This document shows, piece by piece, positions 19,001 to 30,664 of a stretch of DNA of 64,000 bases (position 1 is its first letter; each line of letters starts with the position of its first letter). A program made the position numbers and the translations under genes. The DNA is taken from assembly GCA_007449985.2 (NCBI GenBank), contig VIIQ02000128.1, forward strand, positions 1 to 64,000. The letters run 5' to 3'. The stretch is from Desmodesmus armatus (lineage: Eukaryota > Chlorophyta > Chlorophyceae > Sphaeropleales > Scenedesmaceae). The notes below the pieces were generated by a model. It was given only the letters and a program-made list of their open reading frames with translations, was not told where the DNA came from and did not search any database.

Positions 19001-19652
19001 TTATTCCACTGCAGCCCATTCTACAAGGCAGACAAACACTTCACAACTGCAGCTGTGCTGGCAGAGACCTGCCTGCCAGCCTGGCCTTGAGTTGGTGCTG
19101 CTGCTGCAGGCTGGTTGCCTGTGCTCACCATGTGAGTCCCACAGTGCTCGCATTTGGAGCATGGGATGTAAGTGATGCTGCTGCCTGTGTCAATGATTGT
19201 GGAGTAAGCTGTGGGAGGGGTGCCCAGCAGCAGCTGGGCATAGAAGTACCTGCATCAGCACCGCTGCATGTGAGCTACCCCTCCTGCTGGGTACTAGGCT
19301 TGCCATTGCCTGCTTAGCCTGGTGACACATGCATACAGAGACATCAAACTGTAGATACAATCATTGCAACGCCCTAAGAGACGCTTCCACGTTGGCCCGA
19401 AAGCACCCACCCCTCTCTCACAGCCCCCAAGACTGGCGCGATTGCTCCATGTTTCAGCAGGCGCCGCCCTTGCGCTTCAAGCACTCCATGACGCACAGAG
19501 AGTGGCACGATGAAGCCAAACCTGCCGTTCTGCTGCTGCACCCTGCTTGCCCCAGCCAGCTGCAGTCCTTCAGCTCCAACTACACCAACAGCGCAGCAGC
19601 TGAGGACTACACCAAGGCACAGCAGGCCGGCCCAGGAGGGCCTGGCCTGCAT
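14621..19652 (-). CDS. Pepsin-like (A1) aspartic protease with signal peptide and C-terminal membrane anchor
   Basis: The gene has about 11 exons. Exons read from splice sites: 19422-19652, about 19120-19245, 18713-18839, 18178-18386, 17643-17718, 17131-17255, 16743-16892, 16251-16335, 15844-15980, 15443-15521 and about 14621-15200. Exon 1 begins MQARPSWAGLLCLGVVLSCC, a signal peptide. The first catalytic site is IIDTGSSITYIPC (exon 2) and the second is VLDSGTTFTYLP (exon 7). Cys-rich segments (CTDKHCQCGNPACGCKQDTC), VVFGCENLETG and VDGVLGMGNNANALP match plant atypical A1 proteases. YDNDKKRAGFADMDC ends the fold. The tail has a charged, Gln/Ser-rich stretch, a hydrophobic helix (GGGGLLAVALVQLACATLW) and a short acidic end, so the enzyme is probably secreted and membrane-anchored. 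The phase of the exon 1-2 joint and the frame change near 14940 are not resolved. The start lies 495 bp from the divergent helicase gene. Confidence 0.88.
15984..16020. repeat. CAG/CTG microsatellite at a 3' splice site
   Basis: About 12 CAG triplets on the plus strand (CTG in the gene's sense) sit immediately upstream of the acceptor of the protease exon 15844-15980. The CTG run takes the place of a normal polypyrimidine tract. Confidence 0.8.
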
Positions 19653-20147
19653 GGGAGTGCCTAAGTATGCGTTATGAAACCCTCAGGCAGCAGCCTACAT
19701 GCAATGAGCTCTGCTGAAGCAGCAGCAGGGACTGCTGGAGTGCACGAAAAGCCAAGCCTGACGTAAGGCAAACAATGTTTGATGTAGGCTACCGATTGCA
19801 ACGACACGGTAAGATCGTGCTTTCCGCCTGGTTTTGCCATGTCACTCCGTCACACAGTCATTCAAAGGTTCAACTGTCATGTCCAGAGACAACTTTCTCC
19901 TCTCACTGACCTCGCATTGATGCGTACCAGGCGTCTGCAGCGCTTCCTTCCTTGCTTGCTGTTCATAAGGTTGTATCTCGGTCAGACACTGTTGAAGATC
20001 CTGCCACACAGCCTGTGTGCTGCTGTTGCTGCTGGCTTGTCACGTCAACACCTTCATGTGCTGAAAGTCTCTTTTGGTTTGATCTCCAAAGCATTACGCA
20101 CCATGGCCGCATCATGGCCAGTCTGGCAGCAGTGTTGAGGTGGCGAC
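19653..20147. promoter_or_regulatory. Divergent intergenic region between protease and helicase genes
   Basis: The two genes start 495 bp apart and are transcribed away from each other, so this interval should hold both promoters. No clear TATA box or shared motif was identified by eye. A plus-strand open frame at 19839-20138 shows no domain and is not called. Confidence 0.5.
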
Positions 20148-23100
20148 ATGCAGGGCACTGCAGCTCGAGTGCTGTGGACCAAGCAGGTCCGCAAAAAGAG
20201 CAAGAGCTATAACGATGGTGAGTCAGGGGACGTTGAACTCACCATACACAACACTTTGAATAATGTCAACCCAGTACAGGGGGATGCTGAAGCTGTCCAA
20301 CAGTGACAGCAAGCATACGTTCAACCCCATGATGCAGTCATTTGGTTGTTGGTGATCCCTTCTCGCTCAGCTTTCATCACCCCGCTGTTTGATACCTGCT
20401 GCAGGCTTCCTGCTCGTAACCACAAGTGGCCAGGCCACCCTGTACGATGAGAACGGAAAGGAACTCTCCACAGCAACCAGCAAGCTGCCTTACGGGCTAG
20501 CTACAGACCCAGCAGCAGCAGAGGACCTCTCAGTCTTTGAGGGGTACCTAGTGCAAGGTGACTCTCCCTGTCAGCCAGCAGACATCTACGCCGCTCGGGG
20601 CTGCAGTCCAGATGACAGCAGCCTCAGCACCAGCACACACCACGCCAGCACACGCAGCATGCAGCAGCCCGGCAGGAATCCTGCAGGATTCCTGCAGCGG
20701 CAGGGCTGTGCTGGCATGGGCCAGGCAGCAGCAACCACCGGCCCTGCAAGGGCTCCCTTGCTGGGCAGGAAGCTGAGCAGGCCAGCAGCCACTGCAGCAG
20801 CTCCTGCAGCCGCTACCGCACTGGCTGGGGGCTTCAAGGCGCCTGCACCTGCAGGACACGGCTTGCACCCTCAGCAGAATCAGCAGCAGTGGCAGGCCCA
20901 GCACAGCAGCCTGTCCAATGACCTGTACCATGAGCCACAGCAAGGGGCGTCAGCAGCGGCTGGATTGCAGGCCGTTGGGACCAGCTGTGCACCCACGCTG
21001 CAGTCAGGTGGGGTGACGCTTCGGCTGTGCCAGAACTGAATATCTCAGCCACTGGGCCTGGAAAAAAAGGCATCGACACCACCTGTGCAAGCATACTCCT
21101 CCAGCTGCATGGGCATCTGTCAACAAGTTGTTTGTCATGATCAGGTCAGCCTCAGTACTATCGTGAACACTACCGCAAGCCTCACACCAAACGCCTGCTG
21201 GTATTGCTTCCTGTAGATGATGACATCCTGCAGCTGCTAGACAGCATTGCGCCTGCTGGCTGCGATGCATGGGGACCAAGCTGTCAACAACAGCAGCAGC
21301 AGCCCCAGCAGCACCAGCACCAGGTCCGGCCGCTGCCTGCAGTGCCCCAGTTTGGCAGGAGCCAACAACGCAAGCAGCCACAGCAGCAGCCAGCTAGCAT
21401 CACCATGCCCAATCAGCAGGCTGCACCATCCACAGGCTGGCAGCAGCAGCAGCAGCATGTGCAGGGCTGTCAGACAGGGCAGCAGCGGCAGTGGCAGCAG
21501 ACTGGGCGGCAGCCGTGGCAAAGCAGCCAACTGAGACAGCAGCAGCAGCAGCAGCAGCACATACAGCAGAAGGATCTCTTGGAGTGCGACGAGCTTGAGG
21601 GTCTGCTGCAAGCAATTCCGGACCCTGATCCAGCCACAGCACAGCAGCAGAGCAGGTGGCAGCAACAGACAGACCCCCCACCTCACCAGCAGCAGTGGCA
21701 ACAGCCAGCCCATGCACAGCCCTGGCAGCAACAGGCTCCGCAACAGCAGGGTGCAGGGCAGCAGCAGCAGCAACAGCAGCAACAGCAGCAGCAGCAACAG
21801 CAGCAGGATGATGATGTGGCTGATGATGGTTGGCCAGACATGCTGATGCAGCCGTCAGCTGCACATGCAGCCGCATCAGCAGCAAGTGGTGAGAATGCAG
21901 CAGGGGCGAGGGTGGGGGCAGGGGCCGCCCTCAAGTCAGCAAGGGATGCCTGGGCTGCTCCCCTCGGCTCTGCTGGCAACAGCACCAGCAACCTGCAGGC
22001 AAGGCCTGTGCTGCAACCCAAGCAGCCCCCGCAGCAGCAGCAGCAGCAGCAACCGCAGCAGCACTTGCAACAGCAGCAGCAACCGCAGCAGCACTTAAAA
22101 CAGCAGCAGCAGGCACGGGTGACCTGGCAGCAGCAGCGGCAGCAGCCTCTCAAGGGCTGTGCTGCTGATGTTCAGGGTGCTGACAGGCTGGGGCATAGCA
22201 GCGATGCCTCCGCCCCTGCTGCTGCTGCTGCTGCTGGTGGTGGTGATGCTCCTTGCAAGCCACTGCAGCAGCGGGCAGGCTTCAAGCTGCCTAGGCCCAT
22301 GCAAACCCCAGCAGGGGCACCAGCAGCACCAGGAGGGCTACCCCTCAGAGCTCCAGGCATACAACAGCAGGGTGCTGCAGGCGGGGAGCAAGGATACTGC
22401 TTCCCCGGCCCAGTAGCAGGCGGGCCAGTTAGGAAGGTTGAGGTGCCTACCAGCTTCAGCACACCGCAGCAGTATGTCAGCACACTCAGAGCAGCACTTA
22501 CAGAGAGGTAAACCTGCAGCTGGCAGAGCAAGCCAAGACATTCTACAGCATAGTGGCGCAGGTGCAGTCGGTTGCTGTGACTGCTTCTGCAGGCGCAGGG
22601 CAGGGATCATTTAAGCAAGGCCGTCAGCAGCAACAGCAGCAGGGCTCATACCACCAAAGGCAGCAGCAGCATGCACACGGGCCGAGGCAGCAAGCAGGCT
22701 CTGATACAGCATCACGGCTGCAGGCTGCATGTGCAAGGGCAGGGCTACACTACCACCCTGGTGCAAGCCTCACAGTCTACAACAACAGCAGCAGCAACAG
22801 CTACGGCGGTGGGAGGGGTGGTGGGGGCGGCTGGGGTCGGGGCAAGAAGCGGGGCAGGGGGCAGGGAGGCAGGGGTGGGGCGGGTGATGATGCTGATGAT
22901 GATGAGGATGGGGACGCGCCCCCCAGGAAGGCGAGCAGCATGTACCTCACTCTGTCTGGCAAGCTTGACAGGCGGCAGTTCAGGTGGGCAGCACTGTTGA
23001 GGGATAGATGTTGTGTTAGGCAACCTAAAATGCCCCTCATTTGCCCTTGACTAAACATTGTGTGAGAGCATGCTTTGCCGACATGGAAGACACCGCCCAG

Positions 23101-23531
23101 GAGACACTTGTGCAGTACAAGAGTACACCTGGTGTGTCACAACTGCTGTTGCTGCTGCTGATTCGTTGCAGGAAGCACGACCTGTGGCTGCTCAGCAACC
23201 ACCCACTGCTCAAGGCATCAGCAGCGACTGGCAGTGGGCCGCAAGACCGCCTCAGCCAGCCATGGGTGGTGCTGGCAAGGTGCGCACAATACATGTTGGC
23301 ATGCCTGACGACTGTGCTCAGTGACGGTGGCTGCAGTGCAGGGGGCGGTGCCTCGCCCCCTGCAGTTAAGCCTCACAAACATGAGTGACTACAAGGCAGC
23401 ACCCTTATCAGCATTAGCTTACCTGTGCCCCATGCATGTGCACCCTTGGCTTGCAACTTGAGGATGGTTTGCTGCTTGCTGTACGATGCTGTGCTGCAGG
23501 CTTTACTGTTGCGGCTGCCGCCTGACCACCG

Positions 23532-23567
<36 letters not shown>

Positions 23568-26500
23568 GTATCGCCACAGGTCCTGCTGGCACGGCCCAGA
23601 CCGCGACGGCAAGATGGAGGTGGAGCTGCTGCCCGGCCAACAGCAGCAGCTGCCCCCACACCACAAGTGGCAGCGCCAGCAGTCCATCACAGCCTTGCAG
23701 GGCCCTGACGTGGCCACAGATGTGCAGATGGCAGCCTTCATCAGCAGCACTGACACACGGCAGTGGACCCTGCTGGGTAGCCTACTGAAGCCGTGGCAGG
23801 CGCAGGCAGCAGCTGGCGGCTCTTCTGCTGCGTCTGCTGTTCCTGAAGTGATGGTGGCAGCCGCAGCTGCTGGTGGGGCAGCTCATGTTGAGGAGGGCCT
23901 GGGCAGGAGGCGGCTGATGGTTGCAGCAATCCTGGCTCACTGCGCCAGCTGTGTGGCGCCAGCAGCAGTCCTGCAGACAGCAGCAGCAGTCAGGAGTTAC
24001 TGGCAGTCCGCAGGCGCAAGCGGAGAAAGCAGCAGCCAGGTAGCAGCAGCAGCAGTGACGGCGACAATGCTGATCCCCCTGGCAGCATTGGGGCGCCGGC
24101 AGCAGGCGGGGTGCCTCAAGCAGCAGCAGCAGCAGCACCAGGGTCAGCAGCACCAGGGTCAGATAGCAGCGACTGGGAGGCTGACTTTGAGCCTGTTACA
24201 GCCCACAGGCCTGGCAAGAGGGCCAGACTCGCTGCTGCTGCTGCTGCTGCTGGGGATGATGCTAGGGCTGGGGCCGGGTGCTTGAGTAGTGACAGTGAAG
24301 ACCCTGAGGAGATGCTTGATGCTGGGGACGACACTGCAGCAGCAAGGGCAGCGGGAGCAGCAGCAGGGGCAGCGGGAGCAGCAGCAGGGCAGCGGAGCAG
24401 CAGCAGGGGCAGCAGCAGACCAAGGAACAGCACCGGACATGGCAGCAGCTGCACAGAAGCTTCTGGCGCAGGTGGTGCAGCGGTTCAGGCTGAACCCCGC
24501 CCAGGTAGCAGTTGCCGCACATGTGGCAGACTGGCTGCCGCAGCTCATGCAGGGCGTGCAGCAGCGGCAGCAGCAAGGCGGGAAGATCAGGGGCGCTTGC
24601 AGGTTCAAGGGCCCTGTGTTGACTACTCGCAACAGGGCTGCAGCTGCCGGTAGCAGCACTGGTGCTGCAGCTGCTGGTGCAGGCAGCGGTGTTGGGGCCA
24701 GCAGCAGCATCAGCAGCGGCGGCAGCAAGTCGCCTGTGTGCCTGATTCACGGCCCGTTTGGCAGTGGCAAGAGCACGCTTCTGGTTGCCCTCATCCACCT
24801 GTTGACAGGGCTGGCTGAGCAGCAGGTGAGGCGTGACTAGGGGGGTGGTGGCCACGCTATTGAGCCTCAGCCCCCGTGGACAGTCCATAGATGTTTGTGG
24901 CTGTGCATGCCATCCTGCTGTCACAGCTGAAGGTGCTTTTGAATTAGAAGTGTTCTACGGCCAGTGCTGTGTCAAAATCACCACCACAGAGAAGCTACTC
25001 TGTGTTCTAAAACCTGCAGAACATGCGAGCTGTTGAACTCATTGCTGTCACTCTGTCTGTCGCACGCCCCACCCTGCTTACAGGTGCAAGGTACCAAGGG
25101 CAGCGGCAAGCAGCAGCAGGCCCTGACGCCGCGCATCCTTGTGGCAGCCCACACCAATGTTGCGGTAGACAGGGTCCTGCTGGGGCTGCAGGAAGCAGGG
25201 TTCAGCAACATGCTGCGGGTGGGCTCACTGGCACGCATTGCCAAGCAGCTGCTGGGAGTGTCCTTGCACTCTGCAGGTGAGGGCGTGTGGGGCAGTAGCT
25301 GGGTTCCATAGCGGACAGAACCAGGTATGACTTTGCCAGCCTGATGGGGTTGTGCGGGGTTCCTGGGGTCAGGTTTGGTGCTGCGTACCTCCCCTAGCTG
25401 TGACTTTTGCAGTCTGGAGAGCAATGCACTTGTGGGCGCAAGTGCTCACAACATGAGGATGAAGTATGGCGAAGGAGCATCTGTCAAGTTTCCGCCGACC
25501 TTTTCACTGATCATTGTCAGAGCGGTCCAGCTGTTGCCTGGACGTACATACTGCCAAGCAAGATGACCCCTGCTTGCCGCCTGTCGCATTGCTGTTGCTT
25601 GCTTCCAGATGACAGCCGTGATGCCCTCAGCCAGCTGAACAGCATGCTGCCAAATGCTGCTGGGGCAGAGGAGCAGATGATCAGGTAAGGCACTCCATGC
25701 ATCAACTGTGTGGGCCATACTGAAGCTTGCACAGCGGCCTGCAGTGGTAGTGTCTTCACAGGGAACTGTCCCAGCGTGCCTGTCGATTGCTAACTGCTCG
25801 CTGGATTCCATCTGTCACCCCTGCACATGTCGGCTCATGGACCTACAGCAGTTGCCACGCTACAGGTGACGGGTACATCTTCACAGCCGGATTTCTACAG
25901 TCTGAGCTTAGTCATGTTGCTGTGGTGCATGTCCACAGGTCTGAGATCACGGCTATCCAGGCAGGAGCTGAGCGCCGCCGGCGGAAGGCCCTCAGCACTA
26001 CCGCTGTCGTGGGCATAACATGCTGCTCAGCACTGCAGGTACAGCTGGAGTGTGTGGTGGTGGTGGGGGGGGGGGGGGGGGGGCGGAGGGTGAACGTTAG
26101 GCAGCATGTGCAAGTGTACGGCGGGCGATGTATGTGGCCTGATGGCGTGACATGTGGTCATGGTGACACCCGCCGCTGTGAGTCAAGGACCGCCGTCGCT
26201 GCTCCTACATGTGGTGCTGACTGTCAAAGTGTATGTGCCTAGGGCTCAATGCCTGACAGGTGGTAGGACTATCATAGAGTATCATATGGGTCTTGGGCGG
26301 CTCCTGTTGTGTGGTTTGTAATATGCCTAAGCTTAAGCTTGCAATTACACATACTTTTTTTTTGATAAGCTTACACATCATGCATGGGTCTACCCGCTAG
26401 ATCCTGGCTTCAATCCCTTCTCAAGGACGATGCGCCTCCGCATATCAAGTTGTGCCTGCCCTTTGATGTAGCGCGTAACCTTGCCCAGTTGCGTATTGGT

Positions 26501-29500
26501 TCAGCCCACCTTGAAATAGAACAGGGACGTAAGCGAAGGGTCTCTGTGCCCCGTGCTGACCGCCTGTGTCGAGTGTGTTGTGGAGAGGATGCTACCCTGG
26601 CCCACCGCCAAGCTGTACTGGCAAGGACAAGAACTAGTCGTAATGTGGAAGACTTGAAGCACTTCCTGTTGGAGTGCCCTGTTTACGATGATTTGCGCGC
26701 CGCTTGCCCGGCCTTTCCCCTGTCTGATGCTGTGGTACTGGACGACCCTGAATGTGTGCGATCAGTGTTTCAACATGGAGAGCAGTCTGCGTTGGCATAC
26801 ACTCTGTACAAGATGAAAGTGCGCCGGGCGCGCCTTCTTGGGCTGACTTTGGGCATCTGACCTGACAAGGGGTATTTCTTGGTGCTGCTGCATGCTGGAT
26901 CCTAGCTGTTTGCTTCCCACTTCTGTACAAGGTTGTCGTGTTGCCTCAGGATGTCAATGAAGTCTCCTTTGCTGTCTTGCTTTGAATCAGGCTACTATCT
27001 GGTGTAGGTGGTGCAAACCACTGACGGGGATCGGGGTTTTTCCCACCTTAGTGTTTCAACCGGTTCAACCCTGGCAGGCAATGCCATTGATGTGTGGCGA
27101 ATGTGTCTGCGTGTAACATTTTCTTCCCCTAATTTATGTCTGCTGCTGCTGACACTGCCTGGCGTGGGTACTGCTGCTGCAGTCGACGCTGGAGGGCCAG
27201 GTGTTTGATGTGGTGCTGCTCGATGAGGCCTCGCAAATGACAGAGCCCACAAGCCTGGTGAGCGGACACACACAAAACGCCTGGATCAAGATAGAGCTGT
27301 TTGTTGTGTAACCTCAGCGCAGGCCAGCTAGAGCTGGTAGTGTGCGCGGTTGGCAATGCTTTGGTTCAGTTGGCTGTGCGTGCTTGTCAAGCAGCAGGCA
27401 GGCCATACGTGTTTCAGTGCAGCTTGTTGTGCTGCCTGTGGTCGTCCACTTCACTTGCAGGTGCCTCTGCTGCGTGCCATGCCAAGGTATGCGACAACGG
27501 CTGAAAGGTGGCTGCATGTCTGCCTTGAGTTCACTAGCACTGTGCAGAACATTGTCAGCCTGCATACCTTGGGCCGGTCATGTCAAGGTGGCAGGCTGGG
27601 CCACTCAGCAGAAATCACCGTTGGAGTCAAGACAGACTCTGCAAACTGACATGGCGCCTATCCAAATCCGTGAGCATGTTTGCTATCTGTGTGATTTCCC
27701 GCAAGTCCTGTAAAGTCAACAACAGGTGCTGCTGTGCATGTGTTGTCTGTGGCTTGCAGCTACCTCATTGCAGCAGGTGACCCCTGCCAGCTGCCACCAG
27801 TGCTAGCTAGCCCACAGGAGTCACACCAGCAGCAGCAGGAACAGCAGCAGCACAGGCCCCGGGTAGCAAGCCTGCAGCCGGCCAGCTGCAGCAAAGGCAC
27901 CAACCGAGCTCTGTGGTGTATGGTCTGCTGCGGCCGCTGTTTGTAAGGCTCACTCACTTAGGCCATGAGCCTCACCTGCTGACTCATCAGTACAGGTGTG
28001 TCACCAACACTCATGTAGAATCCACTTGACAACAATGCCGCAATGCTGCAAACAGTCTGTGCCCTGCCAGCATCTGAAGCATTGAATTTGTGTTTTACGC
28101 ACATGGTTGACTGTTACCCCATGCAGCCACACCGCTGCAGGCAGTGCAGCGTTCCTATGCTTTTGCAGCCTTCAAAGGCCGCAACTGTATGTGCGCTCTC
28201 CCCCTCCTTTGCTGCCGATGCAGGTGCCACCCCATGCTGTCACTGCTGAGCAACAAGCACTTCTACAACAGCCGTCTGGTGGATGGTGTCACAGCAGCGC
28301 AGCGCAGTGCCCTGCTCCCTGGCCTGCCGCCACTGGTGCTGTGTGACTGTCATGGTGGAGCCTCACAGGTGTGGTGTGCATGATGCAGAATCACACCCGG
28401 CTGCCTGCTGTGCTGAATTTTTAGCACAATAAAAAGATCCTGCTCATCAATTCTAGTGAATGATGCCACAGATGCAGCAACCAGGCTGCCGCAGAACGTG
28501 TAACCACATGACACCAATGGGGTTGCAGGCGGCTGGTGGCGGCAGCAGGAGCAGCATCAACAAGGCCGAGGCAAACCTAGTGGCTCAGCTAGTGCTGAGG
28601 CTGCTGCAAGCACCAGCACCTGGCAGCAGAGCTGAGGGGCGCAACACGCAGCAGGGGCAGCCTGAAGATGAGGATGACATGGATGAGGGTGGCGGCTGCA
28701 GTGATGCTGTGCCGCGAGCCCTGGCAGCACACCAGCTGGGGGTGATTTGCTTCTTCAGGGGACAAGCTGCACTCATCAAGCAGACCATTGCAGCAGGTAC
28801 GGCCCCAGTGTACTATGGGTTGTGACTTACTTACGGCTGCCAGGAGGTTTCAAGTAAATGTTCAACCATATGTGTGAGCTGCCTGTGTGGAGCATGTCAG
28901 CTTTGTTGCGACCCTGTTCATCAGGCACGGTCATGTGCTTGCTGCATGTTTGTTGCTGCAGACTCGTCGTGCCCTTCAGCAGCTGATGTCCAGGTGGCCA
29001 CAGTGGATTCCTTCCAGGTATGCCGCCTTTGCACAATAGCTGTACCCCAGCGCACACTTGTGGCACCATCAGGTTTGAGGTCACTCATTGAAAACAAAGC
29101 TGACGCCAACTGTATTATGTGCTTTTCTCCTGGCACTGCGCATGTTCTGGCAGCTGTGTTGATCAGCCTGCTTGCCGTCTGTTGCCAACGTCATAAGCCT
29201 GCTGTGTATGCACGTGTGCACAGGGTGCTGAGAAGGAGGTCATCATCCTGGCAACCACCACAACCAACCCGCGCAGCGAGTTCTGCAGTGACGGCGCCCG
29301 CCTGAATGTGGCCCTCACACGAGCAAGGCGCCACCTAGTAGTGGTTGGTGCTGCTGGTGTGCTGGCGCAGGTGAGGGCACCTTGTGGGACCAGCACTTTG
29401 TTGCTTTGACTTGCTCCACCACACTCTGGCCTTTGCTGGCCACACCTATGAAGCTGGCTTTCTTGCACAATGACTAGCCAACAGGATGCATGTGTATCTA

Positions 29501-29700
29501 GGTACACTGCTGCACAGTGAGAAGGGCGTCCCCCTCCTGCCAGATACAAGTGCCACTGATTTGTGTGGTGGTGTTTGTCTTGCATTGCGTGTTGTCTGCA
29601 GGCCCCTAGTGCAGTGCTGAGGGAGCTGGTGGCTGTGAGCAGGAATGGACAGCAGGAGGGGCTGCATACATGCCTGGAGGCAGCCTGCTGCAGTTGCTGA
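20148..29700 (+). CDS. ZGRF1-like superfamily 1 (UPF1-type) DNA helicase with N-terminal DUF2439 domain
   Basis: Exons: 20148-20217, 20405-21007, 21145-22507, 22508-22983 (shifted frame), 23172-23279, 23580-24825, 25084-25276, 25609-25684, 25939-26038, 27183-27257, 27461-27486, 27760-27995, 28224-28368, 28529-28796, 28962-29017, 29224-29370 and 29602-29700. Exons 1-2 join to VLWTKQVRKKSKSYNDG + FLLVTTSGQATLYDENGKEL, the DUF2439 domain of ZGRF1/Mte1. Poly-Gln linkers follow. Helicase motifs: I, HGPFGSGKST; Ia, LVAAHTNVAVDRVLLGL; II, VVLLDEASQMTEP; III, GDPCQLPPV; IV-like, LLTHQYRCHPMLS; V, VATVDSFQGAEKEV; VI, NVALTRARRHL. Relatives act in DNA cross-link repair and D-loop processing in the nucleus. 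The frame changes at about 22505, inside CAG-rich text near 24.0-24.4 kb, and near 27840. These are single-base or repeat-length errors, or the copy is damaged. No GRF zinc finger was seen. Confidence 0.87.
26369..27131 (+). mobile_element. 5'-truncated non-LTR retrotransposon, copy 1 (in helicase intron)
   Basis: This segment is about 97-98% identical to 52630-53397 and both copies end at the same 'aacattttcttcccc'. It holds the end of an ORF2-type protein (26384-26860): after the frame break it reads DDAPPHIKLCLPFDVARN, then IGSAHLEIEQGRKRRVSVPR, then a zinc-binding CRVCCGED ... EDLKHFLLECPVYDDLR (C-x2-C...H-x4-C). Such an end is typical of L1-like non-LTR elements. Relative to copy 2, one G is missing in 'ctcaa(g)ggacg', which breaks the frame. 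There is no poly-A tail. The copy lies inside the helicase intron 26039-27182, in the same direction as the gene. Confidence 0.85.
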
Positions 29701-30664
29701 CGCAGACACAGTAACAGCTTTGGCACCACACCTTCCAAGCTTTCCGAAGTGCTCTAGCACCGCTGTACACCGCTTATGCCCGCGCATGGCGTACTGTGTG
29801 TGCCAGTAGGAACAGTTATGGTTGTGCTATGCTGCATTGCTGTCGGGCACTGTATTGCCTGGCGCTTGTAGCAACGTACCCGTGTGTGCATCTATGTCCC
29901 ACAGTTCACATGTCCTGGACCCCAGTATCCTAGAATCTCATTGACACTTGAATGGCAGCAGACATGATGCTGCAGCTGAGACCTTTGGATATGTTGCTGG
30001 CACAGGACACCACACCCAGTGCAGACGCTTCTGCTTGCAAGCATAGTGCAATGCTGTACTGTTCACCACTCCTGTACCAAGTAGGACCACAAGCATCGAC
30101 TGCATTGTACTTGGCTGTCAAGGCAACAATTACTACTATTACAAAATTGAGCCCCTACAACCCGCCTGATGAACATGTGGCTCAGTCAGATGCAACACAT
30201 TGTGCCCCGGGCCAGACAGCAGTGCGAAAAGCTATGGGCGGCTGAGTATTTCAGCAGCAATGCATGGCGTGCATGCAGCTGAGATTGCATATGTGGAAAC
30301 TGGACGCAAGCAACCAGCCAACCCAAGAAGTGCACACTGGGGCGAGACTATCTGTAAATCAGGTATTGCTTGCATGAGCCGCACACAACCACCTACATGG
30401 CCATGCCGCTTGTTCAACCTTGTTTTGTACTGCACACGATGGCACACAATGCCGAACACTGTAGAACAACAGCAACCTGCAGTCTTGCAGGTGTCATGCC
30501 TGCGAATGCCACGCACTTTGCGACCAGTGTCAGCATCAGTATGGTAGCTATGGTAGCCAACTGGCACACAGTGAAGACCAGGAAAGATAATCAAAGGCCA
30601 GTGGCCTTGTGTGCCCTTGTGTCACCAGGATCATACCCCATGCCCATCAAAGAGGGCACATGAA
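29701..30664. other. Intergenic, no gene recognised
   Basis: This interval follows the helicase stop and precedes the end of the leucine-rich-repeat remnant on the other strand. Short open frames on both strands show no domain, no repeat and no plausible exon chain. It should contain the helicase 3' untranslated region, but no TGTAA-type poly-A signal was noticed close to the stop. Confidence 0.4.

Noticed and set aside
21237..22316. Leu-, Ala- and Cys-rich antisense frames over the poly-Gln exon of the helicase
   Set aside because: They are mirror images of CAG repeats. The plus frame joins conserved domains on both sides.
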